This document shows positions 1-12,009 of a DNA stretch of 64,000 nt, piece by piece. The notes below the pieces were generated by a model. That model did no database searches. It was not told the origin of the DNA and saw only the letters and a list, made by a program, of their open reading frames with translations. This DNA is from Ceratobasidium sp. AG-K (taxonomy: Eukaryota; Basidiomycota; Agaricomycetes; Cantharellales; Ceratobasidiaceae). The translations under genes were made by a program, and so were the position numbers. Location: positions 2,542,001 to 2,606,000 of the forward strand of contig JAWNGF010000003.1 of assembly GCA_037039685.1 (NCBI GenBank), read 5' to 3'. How positions within the stretch are numbered: position 1 is the first letter of the stretch; every line of letters starts with the position of its first letter.

Positions 1-2936
1 GTCAAGGGATCAGAGTCATGTGGTCCGGCATACGGAGTCAAAGCTGGGCCGGGCTTTTGAGGGATGGGATTGGTTGCAACCATGGAAGCTAGTGTGGATG
101 CCTGTTAACCTCCAAGTACAAAGCAGTTGGCGGGTTATATAGTCTAGAAAACACACATCATGGCAGCCATTACCGAGCTGAGCAAGAATTCTGGTTGCAC
201 GACAGTGGATTGGTCCCCAGCTGAACGCGTGACAATCATCACAGTAAACCCCACTATCTGCTATTTGACAGGTAATGCCTCATGGTTTAATTATTTCATT
301 TGTGATGATCCATTCCCGAGATTCTATACACATTGTTTCTCAGCAGTCGGGGTCACGTACAAGATAATAGGCCTGGATCTGAGCCTGGTACAAAGAGAGG
401 TACTGTCTTCAAGCTGGCGCAACAGTGAGTGAAGGAATACATTATTGATACATAAAAATCGCTACTCCTAGCTTTGCCAATGTATTTCTATATCCATGTA
501 CTTTCACCAATCTATCACACAAACATTTGCCGGAGTTCGGAGTTGTGATGAATAGAACCATGTTGACTCTTCCCGTTTGCGTTGTTTGACAGGTCATGTC
601 ATACTGGAATGTGCCTATGACTACCGCATCTCAACGACGTCAAGCCAAAGTGACGTGCAACATGGCAAATTGGTTACTTGCCTCAGGAATAATGATACTA
701 TATATGCGAGATAAAGATATTTCTAACAGGAAACTCGCTTCTGGTTCAGTCTAAATCTACACTGGCAGGCAGTTTTACTATTCTTTTTCTGTATGAGCAT
801 GGTTATGATCCACAAATTTGTCCAGACATGAAGTATCTTTAGTTCCAATGGCTATCTATTACGTGACACAAGGCAGGCTGCTCCCTAATATAGTCAAGGG
901 CATTTAGAAATAAATCATTCATGCACCAGTTGGGCTTCCTAGCCCAGATAGTGGGAAACAAGGAGGCTCAAATTTCACCAGCTAGCAGTTGCATGAGAGC
1001 ACAATGGTTATAGACTTGGTATTGTATTTGACGATGATTGGATGACTTACATCTGGTGGACCTCTCAATAATGAGGAAGCGTAAGCATTGCACGTGCTGA
1101 AATTAGAGAATGTGTGATGCCAGGTCTTTCTATAGATAGGCTGGACACTGTCTGGACAACTTACAGAATCTAGTCAGTGAATTTGACCCTGAGCTTCTCT
1201 TACCTTTCGACGATCAGCCGCACAATGTGCTCTCGTGTGTGCCCTTCCGCTTCTAGCCATGTGAATTTCCGAGCCTTGATAATTCATGATTGGCCCTAGA
1301 ACCTTAGCTTTATTAGGGACCGTAGGTGCATAATATCAGATGGATTTGCTCTTATGATCTATTTTTGCCTAGGCTTAGACCATATAAATGCTGGGCTGGG
1401 TGTGAAGTTGAAGTGTCTTGATCAAAGCAGGCGGATGCAACTAACCTAGAATGCGTCTCCATCAGTAAACTTAGTAAAGTGCCACAAAGTACTTTCGATG
1501 TTGGACATCAAAACATGTCTAAGTATATGGATGTGAGCAGCATTAGAGTGAGCGATAATACACTCAACTAATAAGCATGGCTGGAGTATGTTCAGTATGT
1601 TCTTATCATCACCCACGAGCACCTCACAGTAATGTTTGAGAACGCATACATACAGCGGCAGTAGGTTAAAAACAATTAGTTTTCGTGCACAACGTCGATT
1701 ATTAACCAGACGATGTACCAATGCAGCATTGTCTCCTTAAATGTCTCTAAGCGACACTGGCCTCGTTTTAAAAACTAGCATAATAGGTCGACAATGCAAA
1801 ACAAGGTTCTGTTATTGCCATTATCCATTGACAGATTAACCAATAAGAATAATAGGTACTGACAATTATCGAGTTGAAAGGACACAAGGCAAAGGTTGGG
1901 CTTGGAAATATAGTCTCACGTGGCTACAGTAAGCTCACAAATTATAACAAAACGTCAGCTTTATTGTGACTCTGTGGTAAATGCTTTATCGAACACACGT
2001 TGCCAACAAACCCTGCAGCCAAGTCTGCCGTGTGTGTGTGTTTGGTCGGTAAAGCAGGGCTTGATAATTAACGTCTGACTTGGTACAACTCACATGGCGT
2101 GCACCGCGACCATTGAACCATCAATTCCGAGATCTTGGCAGGCCGATTCTACCATATACACGGGTGTCGTATTGGCGGCATAATTGTTAGGAGTATTTGT
2201 GCCTAGAAGTCTCCACTTGTTTTCTGTCTGTTGGTGACTGGCACCACCATAGTCATGCCCTTGTAATGAAGGGGTCATGTGTATAAATTTACGTACACTA
2301 TTACTCGATCACGATTTCGGGCGGATCTGCCCTGTCAAAGGCGCGTGTGGCATAATTTGGAAGAGGCAAGTTGTTGATACAGTAATTGTGTGCTCGTAAT
2401 TCTGTTGTGGCTTCCCCTCGTTCTGAGCTTAAGCATAGTTTTCGTTAAGGGTATGAAATTGCGTGCTAGAATAGGTCCGAATATTGTTTTGAAAGCCCTT
2501 GTCTTTTGCATGTTCATAATTGGCTTCTTGAACAGGGCCGAATCGTAATACCACGTTATACGCCTCCATCAAGTACCCTAGGTTACAAATAGGTAAGTGT
2601 GCTGTGAGCCGAACGGTAGGTTAGTCGAGCGACGCAAGGAGAGCAACCCGACAAGCAATGACGTCCTGAAATCTGTTGACAAGAAGCACTATTTGGAACC
2701 CAAACCTCGATGACACAAATCACAGCGGTGCATGTTTAAATGGTACCGCACACCAGGCAAATTAGGTACGTCGAGGATCGAAGATATCCATAATAGTGAC
2801 TCGATTTGTTGCACCTCACGAAGACTAGCCGACGACGAATTACAGCAAGCGCTACGGAAATCGAATTACAAAAGAGGTAGCGTAGTAGGTTCCCATAGAT
2901 TGGGTATACAAAATCCAGAGGAATGGAGCGTAAGTA
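1..2936. other. Gene-poor stretch, no supportable gene
   Basis: I see no conserved domain here on either strand. The AT-rich sequence holds only short unrelated ORFs. One possible small gene starts with ATG at 160; a GT-AG intron of about 70 bp (near 270-342) would join it to a second short exon ending near 432, giving a protein of about 65 residues with no recognisable motif. A short GT run lies near 2030. The 3' end of the T5orf172 gene borders this stretch on the right. Confidence 0.5.
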
Positions 2937-4957
2937 TCATGCATGTGGAATCTGGTCCCCAAACTCTTCTACAAACCTCTCCCACTTCTCGATGATCGGT
3001 AAAACCACGCACTCCCACTCTCTTCCCCTCATTTCAGGTGATTCGAATCTTTTGAGTCTAAATAATTCGCGGTGATTGGTCTCACCTGGGTTATAAAGAT
3101 GTCAGAACACTACCGAATACCAGAGAATGACCACTTGAACTTACAAGTTCCCTCAGGACAAGGCATTTGGGCCGGCCGAAAAGGAGATGGATATGCCATA
3201 GAGTTGCCCCCAGGCGCAATTGAACTTCCCAAAAAATGCGGTGTCAAATGAACAGAGTTGCGTGCAGCGTCGCTCAGCTCCAAGAGAATTAATCCTGGCA
3301 AGTGTATGCGTTGAATCTACTGGTCGAAGCAAAAACCCTTACTACACTTACTTTCACGCAAGTGACAGTATTTCCCCCTTGGCCCTGGCTCTACCATTTC
3401 TTCGCTCGAGTGTGTCGAGTCGTATCCAGATTGCTTTTGGATGCCCTGGGAGGTTCCGGGCCAATATCCAAGCGGAACGAGCTCTTGTGATTTAAAGTGG
3501 GCTTTCCACGATTTTACCCGCTCAGGCCCATCTATGGAGCGGCCTACTTTGACAAGGAGGTCCTGCAACTCCGAGTTCAAATTCCCCCCCCCCCCCCGTC
3601 GGCGAGGCTCTGTAAAGTCGATTGCATACGGTGAATTCAGGTGTCATGCTGATCAAATCGTGCATACCCTTTAGCTCAAACGCATAAATGTGACCAGGTT
3701 TATCGGTGTTGACTCCATTTGTTATTACTTTCTCGAGCTTCGTTTGAGTCTCAGGTTGGAAATACCCTGGTATCCAGTCTACAGATGTCAAAGTCAGACT
3801 GCTAGTGAGCTCGAATCAATCCCAAGTTAAGTACCTGATGACCTAAGCTGGCGCGGAGATGGACTCTTGGGCTGCGTAGGGGGGTCGCGACGGCTAGGAC
3901 GGCGCTGGGGCAGGGATCCACCCCTTGACCTACGCCCCCATTGTTCTTCCTCCCTGTCAATCAATATATTCTGAATACGATTGTCGTTGGGACGATTCCC
4001 GGCTTCCTCCGAGTGTACCACTGGGTCCGTAACAACGTGCTGGCGCTGGTGATCATGACCGGGCTGCCTTGGGTGATGATGACAGCCACCCCCATATTTC
4101 GACTGGCTGGGGTTTTTACAAGGAGTTCCCGTCTTAGTCCGTCCACCGCATTTATTCTCGTCGATCCTTTCCGAGGATAATGCTTCAGTCGGACGTGTCT
4201 CCACCGGGTCTAGAACCTGATCACGGTGGTGATGGCAGCGATCCCCAGCTACCTTGACACGCCTTTTACAAGGTTTGAGTTTTTGAGTGCGACCTGAGCA
4301 AAGGCGGTGTAATGGGGTGTTGTTGGGTTGTCTTGGAGCAAACGGCAGTGCCGGAAGCGGGGCCTCTGAGCCATGCGTCGCAGGGGATTCATAGTATGAT
4401 CTTGGCTCTCGGGGCGGAGTGATGGGCGGGGATGGGAGTGAGTGAGTGATATTTGATGAACCAGAGTGATATGTGATAGGGATATCTTCTTCTTCTTCTT
4501 TGTTCTCGGAGTCTGAGGCGTCTGGAGTAGCTGGGGTCGCGCGCCCATAGCGGGCCTTCGAGGGTTTGGGAGTGGTGGATGGGGGTGTTGATGGGTTGCG
4601 CGCAGAAGAATTCCTGCTCTTTTCAAACTTATCCTGGACACACGATCTTTCGCGACGAGGGGGAGTGGAAGGCGGCGTCGCCGCTCTGGAAGGTCAAAAG
4701 GTGGGTATATGCGTAATTAGGAGGCGCCGCATCCTACTGAGGAAATTTATGACCACTTACCTACGTCTATGTATTGGTGTCAATGCATCGGAGCTACCAG
4801 AGCTATTGGAGGCGGCCGTGGAGTATTCATCCTCCGAATCCGAGCGATCCTGGCGCCTGTCGCGGGGTTTCGGCTTTCTTTGTGTCTTCTTGTTGGTCTT
4901 CGTCTCGGAGCGAGTGCTTGCATTACCTTTGAGGGACTTGGAATCAAGGAGAGGCAT
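2937..4957 (-). CDS. T5orf172 (GIY-YIG superfamily) protein with two Cys/His repeats (copy A)
   Basis: The first exon starts with MPLLDSKSLKGNASTRSET and is basic and Ser-rich. After an intron (about 4690-4758) comes a long Pro/Ser-rich exon. It carries two repeats of the form C-x-GRT-x(4)-PCK ... CHHH: first LCSGRTQKLKPCK, then KCGGRTKTGTPCKNP. These resemble DUF5763-like zinc-binding repeats. The C-terminal half matches T5orf172: DWIPGYFQPETQTKLEKV, HIYAFELK, LLVKVGRS, VKSWKAHFKSQEL, then LLELSDAARNSVHLTP. The last exon (after an intron near 3080-3146) reads ELFRLKRFESPEM and WECVVLPIIEKW, and ends in TGA at 2937. GIY-YIG-type folds are often nucleases. The aligned residues of the two signature strands (YAF, KVGR) and the following Arg are present, but activity is unproven. 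It is paralogous to the gene at 14658-17355. Confidence 0.75.
3584..3597. repeat. C14 homopolymer (poly-Gly in copy A)
   Basis: Fourteen consecutive C on the plus strand read as G14 in the minus-strand exon. They encode Arg-Gly-Gly-Gly-Gly just after a splice acceptor and before the KVGR strand of T5orf172. With exactly 14 bases the frame is kept, so any slip of 1 or 2 bases would remove the domain. Confidence 0.85.
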
Positions 4958-5358
4958 AATTTAGATGAAAGAGAGGGCCAGGTCGAGAGGTTGCCGAGGG
5001 AGTGATATGTCGATAGGTTGTATCAGTGGAGCTTCCCCTGCTTAAAAAGTCACAGGAACACCCAATCGCTACCGGCCACACTTTGTTCACCTCGAAAAGT
5101 TGTCCCTAAGTAACATTTTTACATTTTAGAGATACCTATTTCGGTTCAGCCGACAGATCACTTGGCAAAGGGGGGTCCCCAGGTGACGACAACAACTTAA
5201 CCATATCAACTTAACGAAACACATCTGATGATGACCGAAAGCAGAAATTATTGTATGATAGAGGGGGTTACATAACCTGTCATACCGCTTCCATGTGGAT
5301 CATCCTTAGGGTAAGTTACAAAGTCCATAGACATAAACGAAGAGAGGAGGCGAAGAAC

Positions 5359-7685
5359 TTAGTAAGGACGATAATTGTGTTGTCCCTTGGTATTGTACCT
5401 GTTCGGACCCATACTACCGCCCTCACCACCACTATGGCCGTGACCAGCTCCCATTCCGCCCCTCATCGCGGCCGGACCTCGAGGCACGCCGGCCATCATG
5501 TTACCCCCGCCCTGGGCCCGGTTACCCATCATCCCGCCGCCGCCCATGTTACCTCCACCCATCCCGCCTCCACCCATCATCCCGTTGTTGTATCCGCCTC
5601 CCATTCCCATTCCCATCCCGCTCATGCCCATGCCACCCATGCCCATGCCCATTCCCCCGTTCATTCCCATGCCCATCCCGCCCTGGTTTTGATTGATCAT
5701 TTGTACTCGCGCATAGAGCGCGGCCATGGCCTGGGGATCAAACGGCGTTCCGGATTGCTGTCGGTTGTTGTAGTTATTATTATTGTAGACCCCGTCGTTT
5801 CCTTGGTTGTTGAAGCCGTTTTCGCGCTGGTATGCGCCACGAGGTTGGGCGAGTTTGATATCCATCTGAGAACAAAGCGTCAGCGGACAAAAGTGGAAAT
5901 AACCATGTACTGAACTTACCAATTTACCGTCCAATTCAAGTGGCCCGAGTTGGAGAAGCTTGTCAACGCCTTCCTGGTCTTCGAACGTAATAAAGCCGAA
6001 ACCTTTGCTTCGGCTCGAGTCGCGGTCGACCATGACATTGGCATCGATAACCTTGCCGTATCTATACAAAACTGAGTAACAAGTACGACGGACTAGCCAG
6101 GAGACTCACTGCGCGAAGAAGTTTCGCATAGACTCGGAGGTGACGGTCGAAGCAAGTCCACCGACGAACAGCTTTTGGGTTCGGGCATGCTCCGTTCTGG
6201 GAATTGCCCGTTTGGGATCGATCTGAGATGATATACAAAATGAGCGACACGTCAAGGGTTCAATCGAAGAACTCACGATTTTACCGTCCAAAAAGTGCTC
6301 TCTTACCATCACTGCATTGACTGCAGCTGGATCCTCAAACGTTAAAAACGCAAAGCCGCGCGAGCGACCCGACGCGTCTCGCATGATTGTGCATGCATCG
6401 ACTTTGCCAAATTCGGAAAAATAGTTCCGGAGCGATTCTGAGCGAAATGAGTGTCAGTGAGTGATGGGTTCGTGCGTTAGGGGAGATTTCTTGTTTTATT
6501 TTTAGTTGAATGGTATGGAAACAGGAAACGAGAGCGAGTAACTAAGTAAAGACATTTACCATCTGTAGTATCCCAGTTCAACCCTCCAACAAACATTTTC
6601 CTACAAAAATGACACGATGCGATCGACGATAACGGAGCAGAGGCGCACATGGAGAAATAAAGCAATGTTGAATTAGTAAGTTACTGTCAATACACGGTGC
6701 AGATTGATTTAAAAGAAAATTGATGGACTTGTCTGGATTTGTAGTAGGTAGCTACGGTACTAGCAATCGGGTAGATCACATCGACATGCGTTGGCTACTC
6801 TACAAGCTATAGTATCGTCCAATCGAGTAAGGTAATCTGATCTCGACTACATAGCCTCGTATCCCCGACATGCCATATTATGGTAAAGTGCCCAGAGAAA
6901 TCTCTAACAAGAGGATGTAATCAACAACGAACAAAACTCACCCTTCATCCTTCATCTCGCTTGGTCGAACACTGTCGAACCGACGAGCCGCTGCACCAGC
7001 GTTAAACCCACCAGGTCCAGGGCGTTGGGCTCCAAACCCGCCTTGGTTTGATGATTCATACACCGCGCCATTGGCATAGCCGCCTTGTTTCTGGTAGGAG
7101 TTTCCATCGGCCTGGTCGTTGTATCCACCCGGTCTATGTGCTTGGCTTGCGTCACCAAAGTTGTTGCCAGAGTCGGACTGTTGATCTACCGATGAATCGA
7201 ATGAACGAATTGGTTGAGGCGCAGAGGCACCATAGGCGGGGTTGTAGCCCGAAGGAGGAAGCGTTGTGCCTTCGTCGGACGTGTATGTTGCAATTGAGGA
7301 TCCAATCTGAGCAGGGGCTGGAGCCGGCCGTGGTGGCTCGGGGGCAGTTTCCACAGGTTTAGGGGCGGTAAACTGAGTTTTTGGTACCGAGGCCTTGGCC
7401 GGTGCTGAGTCAGTCGTGTTGGATGACTGGGTTGTGTCCGCAGGTGGCGGATCCGTTTTTTCTGACTTTGTTGCTTTTGAACCTAGGATTTCCTCCTCGG
7501 CAGCGGCATAGTCGTCGTTTCCGTACAAATCTACAGCAGCATGATGGTCTATTAGCTATATTTTTTAGGTTTAATGGCACCAACTGCTTACCAGCATAGA
7601 GGTCATCATCACCGTGTACGGACTGTACAGACAGAAATGGATTGATTAGATATCAGCAGCCATACAGAACTGTCAAACTAACCAT
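5359..7685 (-). CDS. Hrp1/Nab4-like RNA-binding protein, two RRMs, Gly/Met-rich tail
   Basis: The start codon at 7685-7683 is alone in exon 1. It joins across an intron to SVHGDDDLYA, and this to DLYGNDDYAAAEEEILGS. The N-terminal third (exon 7528-6938) is Pro/Ala/Gln-rich. RRM1 begins with KMFVGGLNWDTTD in a small exon near 6600 and continues with GRSRGFAFLTFEDP. RRM2 has KLFVGGLASTVTSESMRNFF and SKGFGFITFEDQEGV. Both RNP1 octamers and RNP2 hexamers are intact. Next come a PFDPQAMAALYARVQ segment and a long GGMGMGMGG low-complexity tail of prion-like composition. The family (yeast Hrp1/Nab4, animal DAZAP1/Musashi) binds mRNA 3' ends for cleavage, polyadenylation and export. At least six introns are present. 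The G/M tail leaves long open frames on the opposite strand that are not genes. Confidence 0.88.
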
Positions 7686-7977
7686 GTTGGATCAGATATA
7701 CTAGAGACAAGGGGAGGTGGGTGGAAGGGCAGTCGTGGGAGGGAGCAGGTTGAACAGGGTGGCCGATTCCGGCCCGTTGCAGTTTTTCGGCTAAGTCGAA
7801 CTCCGGACCCCGGGTCTCGTTTCCCAGGGACCCGATACACCCTTACAAACAAACAGCACCAATGAGCGACGCAGCTGAGCATTTGCCGAAAATATCTCAT
7901 GCTCGCCCACTGCTGTGTATATAACAGATCCGTCTAATTAATAGTAACATATATTACATTTTTTCGTATGACCTGTC

Positions 7978-10145
7978 TCATGGGTTACGCAGAGCCCGAA
8001 TTTCAGCACCAGTGTCCAACGCGCGTTTGCCCTCCAGCCACTGCATGGCCTCTGAAACCAAGATTATACAACAGGTTATGAAATGTTTTTGGGTTGGGAG
8101 TCAGGAAATCACGCACCAGCATATGTACGAGGAACGACCATCCTCCGCAACGGTGGTCCATCCTCACGGACCCAAGTGAAGCGGAACGTATTGGTCAAGT
8201 TTTCCTCACCTGTCGCTGGGTCAATCACTTCGGCTCGAACATGAACGTGCTAAGACACCAGTAACATCAAGTACAATCCAATGCCCAGATGCCCGTGAAA
8301 CTTACCGCGACAGCTGCGAATTCCTCGGAAGTCATGGTGTGCGCAATGGTAGAGGTCAGTCGAAGAATCGAACCGATAGGTACCGGCTTCTTGAAGGCGA
8401 TTCCATCAAGGGACAAGAAACGAAGTGGGGCACGGGTGAAAAGGTAGGCGTTCGTATAGCCTATCTATGTACCGCATGAGGCGAAGTGAGCTTCAGCGAA
8501 GCTCAGTATTACGGTGGTACGATTTCTCACCTCGTACGCCAGTCTAGACAAACCAAAGTCAGTCTCGGTAATAATACATACAAAGCAACAAACACTTTCC
8601 TCATAAGGTAGCCACCGAAAACCTTGGAATGAACGCTAAACGCAGGCTTGTTCAGTTGCGATCCTGGCGTAGAACAGATGTGTACTTACTTTCGTTTTTG
8701 TGGAAACATCATAAGTGTTTTCTCGAGTCGTGTGTCTTCCATCCAAACTGCCTCTATATCTCCCTCTGCTTTTCTGGAAATATCGTGGCCGGTGTCAGTA
8801 ACTATTAGCTGACGCATATAGCAAAGGCACTAACTGCGTATTGGGACTTGTCAATTTGGAGCTAGACTTTTGAGATGCTCCGTATCTCAGAAAGGTTTCG
8901 TGCAGGAACCGGGCTTCTTCCTGAGATGGCGGAACTCGATGGAGAGAGGCCATCGAGCTAATTTTTTTGCGAGCCTTGTGAGCTATTGAATAACAATTAG
9001 ACATGGTCCGTCGAAGCGGGGAGCAAAACTCACATTCACCAAATTTGAACAAGGCTTGCTCCTCAGGGGTTGAAAGTACCAGAGGATTGACGGCGCGTGC
9101 TTTATGGGTAACAGCGTCTCGGGCCACCATCGAAAATCGGCCTAGTAGGAAAGGATGAGTTTCATATGGATTTGATGTCTCAAAATAAAATTATACCCAC
9201 CGAGCATCACTGTTTTTTCCGTCTGATCATGGTCACCGAGCTGTTCCATTCTCACAGCACACTCGATACTGCTATGTCCAACGTATATGACTTGTCCCGA
9301 AAGTCGAATATTGGATGGATGTTTGGCCAGAGAGAAAGACTGAAGCATGTCTAGTCTGTCAAATGTTACAAATCAGATTATTTTCCAACAAGCCAATTCC
9401 ACCCAACTGACCTGTCTACCGAAGCTGTAACCAGATAAAACCCACGACTACTAGGGCCTCCAGAGGTCAAATCGGGTACACTCGGTCCCAAAACGTGCTT
9501 GTACGCAATTGATCCTGCCAATGCGTCAAGTTGCTCCATTAGCAAGCCAGTCCGAAGCCCTCCACCGGCGTTCGTGAATTGCTCAAGTAGAGCCGGGTTA
9601 CTGGCAAATGGAAGCTCGACCTATATACCCAGATACATTGGTTTGTACGGTGATATACTGGTGCTCACTTACCTGAGTGTACGAGTCGTGCATGTGCCTA
9701 GGTTGAAGAGGTACGTCTTGCTTCTGGGCTGGTTGTTGGGCAACGCGATTCGCCTCTTCATTTGCCGAGGTGAGAATCTCCTTCCATGAGCTTGAAGACT
9801 TTATAGGCATAAATCTAGCAAAAAATCAAGACTCATATATGAGAAACTATAGACAGAACATACGTGCTATAGGCTGGATTCGATCGCCTTCCTACGGTCG
9901 ATTGTGTTATGTGATTAAAATCCGTAGTTGGGTGATCATAACTTACGAATGATAGATAGTAAATTATCGATTGATTCAATCGCAGCAGTTTCTTTTGATG
10001 CCCCAACATTAATTTCCGACTGAGTAGGCGTAGCTTCGAGTTTCCGCATTAGAGACCAGCCGAAGGCGCGTCGAGACAATCCAGCCAGGGTAGGACAGGG
10101 TCGGAGCGAACCGCGAGAGGCCAGCAGGGATCGACAGGTCAACAT
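7978..10145 (-). CDS. Acyl-CoA thioesterase, double HotDog (ACOT9-like), probably mitochondrial
   Basis: The protein starts MLTCRSLLASRGSLRPCP, a basic N-terminus like a mitochondrial presequence (RRAFGWSLMRKLEATP). The first HotDog domain has GGGLRTGLLMEQLDALAG, then SGGPSSRGFYLVTASVDRLD and LSGQVIYVGHSSIECAVRM. A linker with FSMVARDAVTHKARAVNPL leads to the second HotDog domain: EIGYTNAYLFTRAPLRFLSL, GIAFKKPVPIGSILRLTS, then HVHVRAEVIDPATGEENLTN. It ends in EGKRALDTGAEIRALRNP. This matches the type II acyl-CoA thioesterases that hydrolyse acyl-CoA to free acid and CoA. It lies in tandem with, and 292 bp upstream of, the RNA-binding gene. About eight short introns break the frame. The closest family is human ACOT9; substrate chain length cannot be told from the sequence. 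Confidence 0.87.
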
Positions 10146-10704
10146 AATTGAAGCAAGGAGGAGGGTGCAAGGAGGAAGATTGACTTTAAGGCTTTTGATG
10201 GAGTGGGATCATTCGTCAAGAAGCCGAATCAGAGCAATGCTGGAAATGATTTCCTTGGCTGACGTGATCCGGCGCTTGATGGAGTAGCTCATCCCGCTTG
10301 ATGGCTCCCCGTGCGGGGACTGATGTTTCTCGCAGGTATTGTCCGAATAGGAATGGTTAGCTCAGGAAGTGGTTCAAGAAATATCTTCCGATCGGGTACC
10401 CAAATCTGCTAAACGATTAAGTAGGCATATATATGCGCCAAATGCCCGAACCCAGTCTGCTCTGGCTACGTTTTTCTTCCTAGGATGAGGTCCGTGGAGG
10501 TAGCACATATACAGTGAATGTGACATCAATACGGGGTTGGACGCGTGCGCCAGATAACCGACCCTTGCACCGTAGCTCGCAAATGGTCCAGGGTCACTGA
10601 CCTATTGAATATAGTTAGACACGCATATGTATACATGAACAGTTAAGCTAGTTTAAGCAATAAAAACATACGTTCATTTAAAAATTTCCCACAAGATTGC
10701 TAAC
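10146..10704. other. Intergenic, 5' side of thioesterase gene
   Basis: No ORF or domain is visible. This interval holds the upstream region of the thioesterase gene (read leftwards) and the 3' flank of the next minus-strand gene. Confidence 0.5.
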
Positions 10705-11831
10705 CTAGGCGCCCTCCAAAGAGACTCCCGCAACATAACATGAAAACTCGCTCTTCACATTCTCTATCATAAAACTCTCGAACTGAAGCTCGTGCAATGC
10801 AATGTAGCCCTTCTTTGTGAGCTTGAAGGTCGTCCAGTTGTCGTCCTCGGCAATGAACTTAAAGTCCTTCACCCTAGGACTAAGTCGTGGAAGATTCACA
10901 AGGAGTGTTTCAATCCAGTTGTTCCCATCCAAAGGTGAGTCTTTAGACGGATCATTGGGGGACGTGGGATCAGTGTGAACTAGAACTGACGCGAACTGTT
11001 TAGCGATACGAGAATTCTTCCAAAAGGCTACGACATCGCGAGGGTGCACCTCCATAAGGAGTTGTTTGAGTTTTGGAAACCATGTATCGGGTATCTTCCA
11101 GTCTTTATCCAACACCGGCGGATCTCCTTGTGCACCGCGAATACCAAGGGTTTCGAGGAGGGGTAGTTGCCCAAGACGCTAAAAGTTTCGGGTTGGAGGA
11201 TATACATAGTGCTAGTAAACGAACGAAGATCCTTGAACGTAGCAAGTGTGGTACGGCATTCGTCTCCGGGCATGTTGAACCGCTTCAGGTACAGTCGCTT
11301 GGATAGTGTGGTGTCTATTTGCGATAATATCGACTGATTGAACGACATGGATCAATGATAAACCATAAAAATTCACAACTTCGCTGAACTCGAAGTGCGC
11401 TCGCTGCGAGTCCTCAAACTTGTAAAAGTGGACTCTTGTCCCCCTCATAAGTTTCAAGAGAATATCGAGTCTTGGTACGCTCTCTCATGCCACTTGCCCA
11501 ACAGTGTGAAAGAAATTGCTAGAAGTAAGCATGATTTGGGTGTGTGCTGAATGATCCAACTCGCGAGCGACCGAGGCAACCAACTCCGTAATATTCACGA
11601 CACTATTTCCATCGTTTTTCGTATTTATGGCTGTATCGAGCTAGTTGAGTAAGAGTATAGGCGATTAAAAAATTGGCCGGAGCCGAGAGCAAGGAAGCGG
11701 CAGGAGGAGGCAGGAGGGAGCAGGAGGAGGCCCAGGTGAAAGAGTGCCTGGAGTGGTTGGATTTGATCGGTGCCAGTAGCGCGCCGCAAGAGCTGTTTAT
11801 CATTGATAATGTAGTCCCACATGAGATTCAA
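10705..11831 (-). CDS. Hypothetical protein, probably an F-box/LRR-family remnant; gene model unresolved
   Basis: The best coding stretch is the last exon (11115-10705): KIPDTWFPKLKQLLMEVHP, VVAFWKNSRIAKQFASVLVH, NNWIETLLVNLPRLSPRVKD, FKLTKKGYIALHELQFESF, then stop. The frame can be extended upstream to about 11190 (LETLGIRGAQ). Spacing of Leu residues and the pattern of the neighbour suggest the C-terminal LRR part of an F-box-type protein, but no F-box is visible. Further coding-like pieces lie at 11348-11028 and 11457-11212 (DSQRAHFEFSEVVNFYGLS). They are in other frames and I could not join them with normal splice sites. The gene may be decayed. Between 11460 and 12009 I see no other gene. 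Confidence 0.35.
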
Positions 11832-12009
11832 CCAATGGATTGATTTATTCGACTATCGTAGTCAGCCTCAAGCTATAGCCAAGCCAAAATAAGGGATGCA
11901 TCAAGTACTGAGGAGAATATGTGTTAGAACCATGCCCGAACCGTGTAGATCGGCGAGGTGGATCCATCATAATCGCCCTTGATATATTTTCACGATGCCA
12001 CTGCAATAT

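Noticed and set aside
2030..2042. GT-rich run
   Set aside because: Too short and isolated to call a functional microsatellite.
5251..5913. Open frames on the plus strand with His/Pro-rich translations opposite the RNA-binding protein tail
   Set aside because: They are the reverse strand of the Gly/Met-rich repeat of the Hrp1-like gene and show no independent features.
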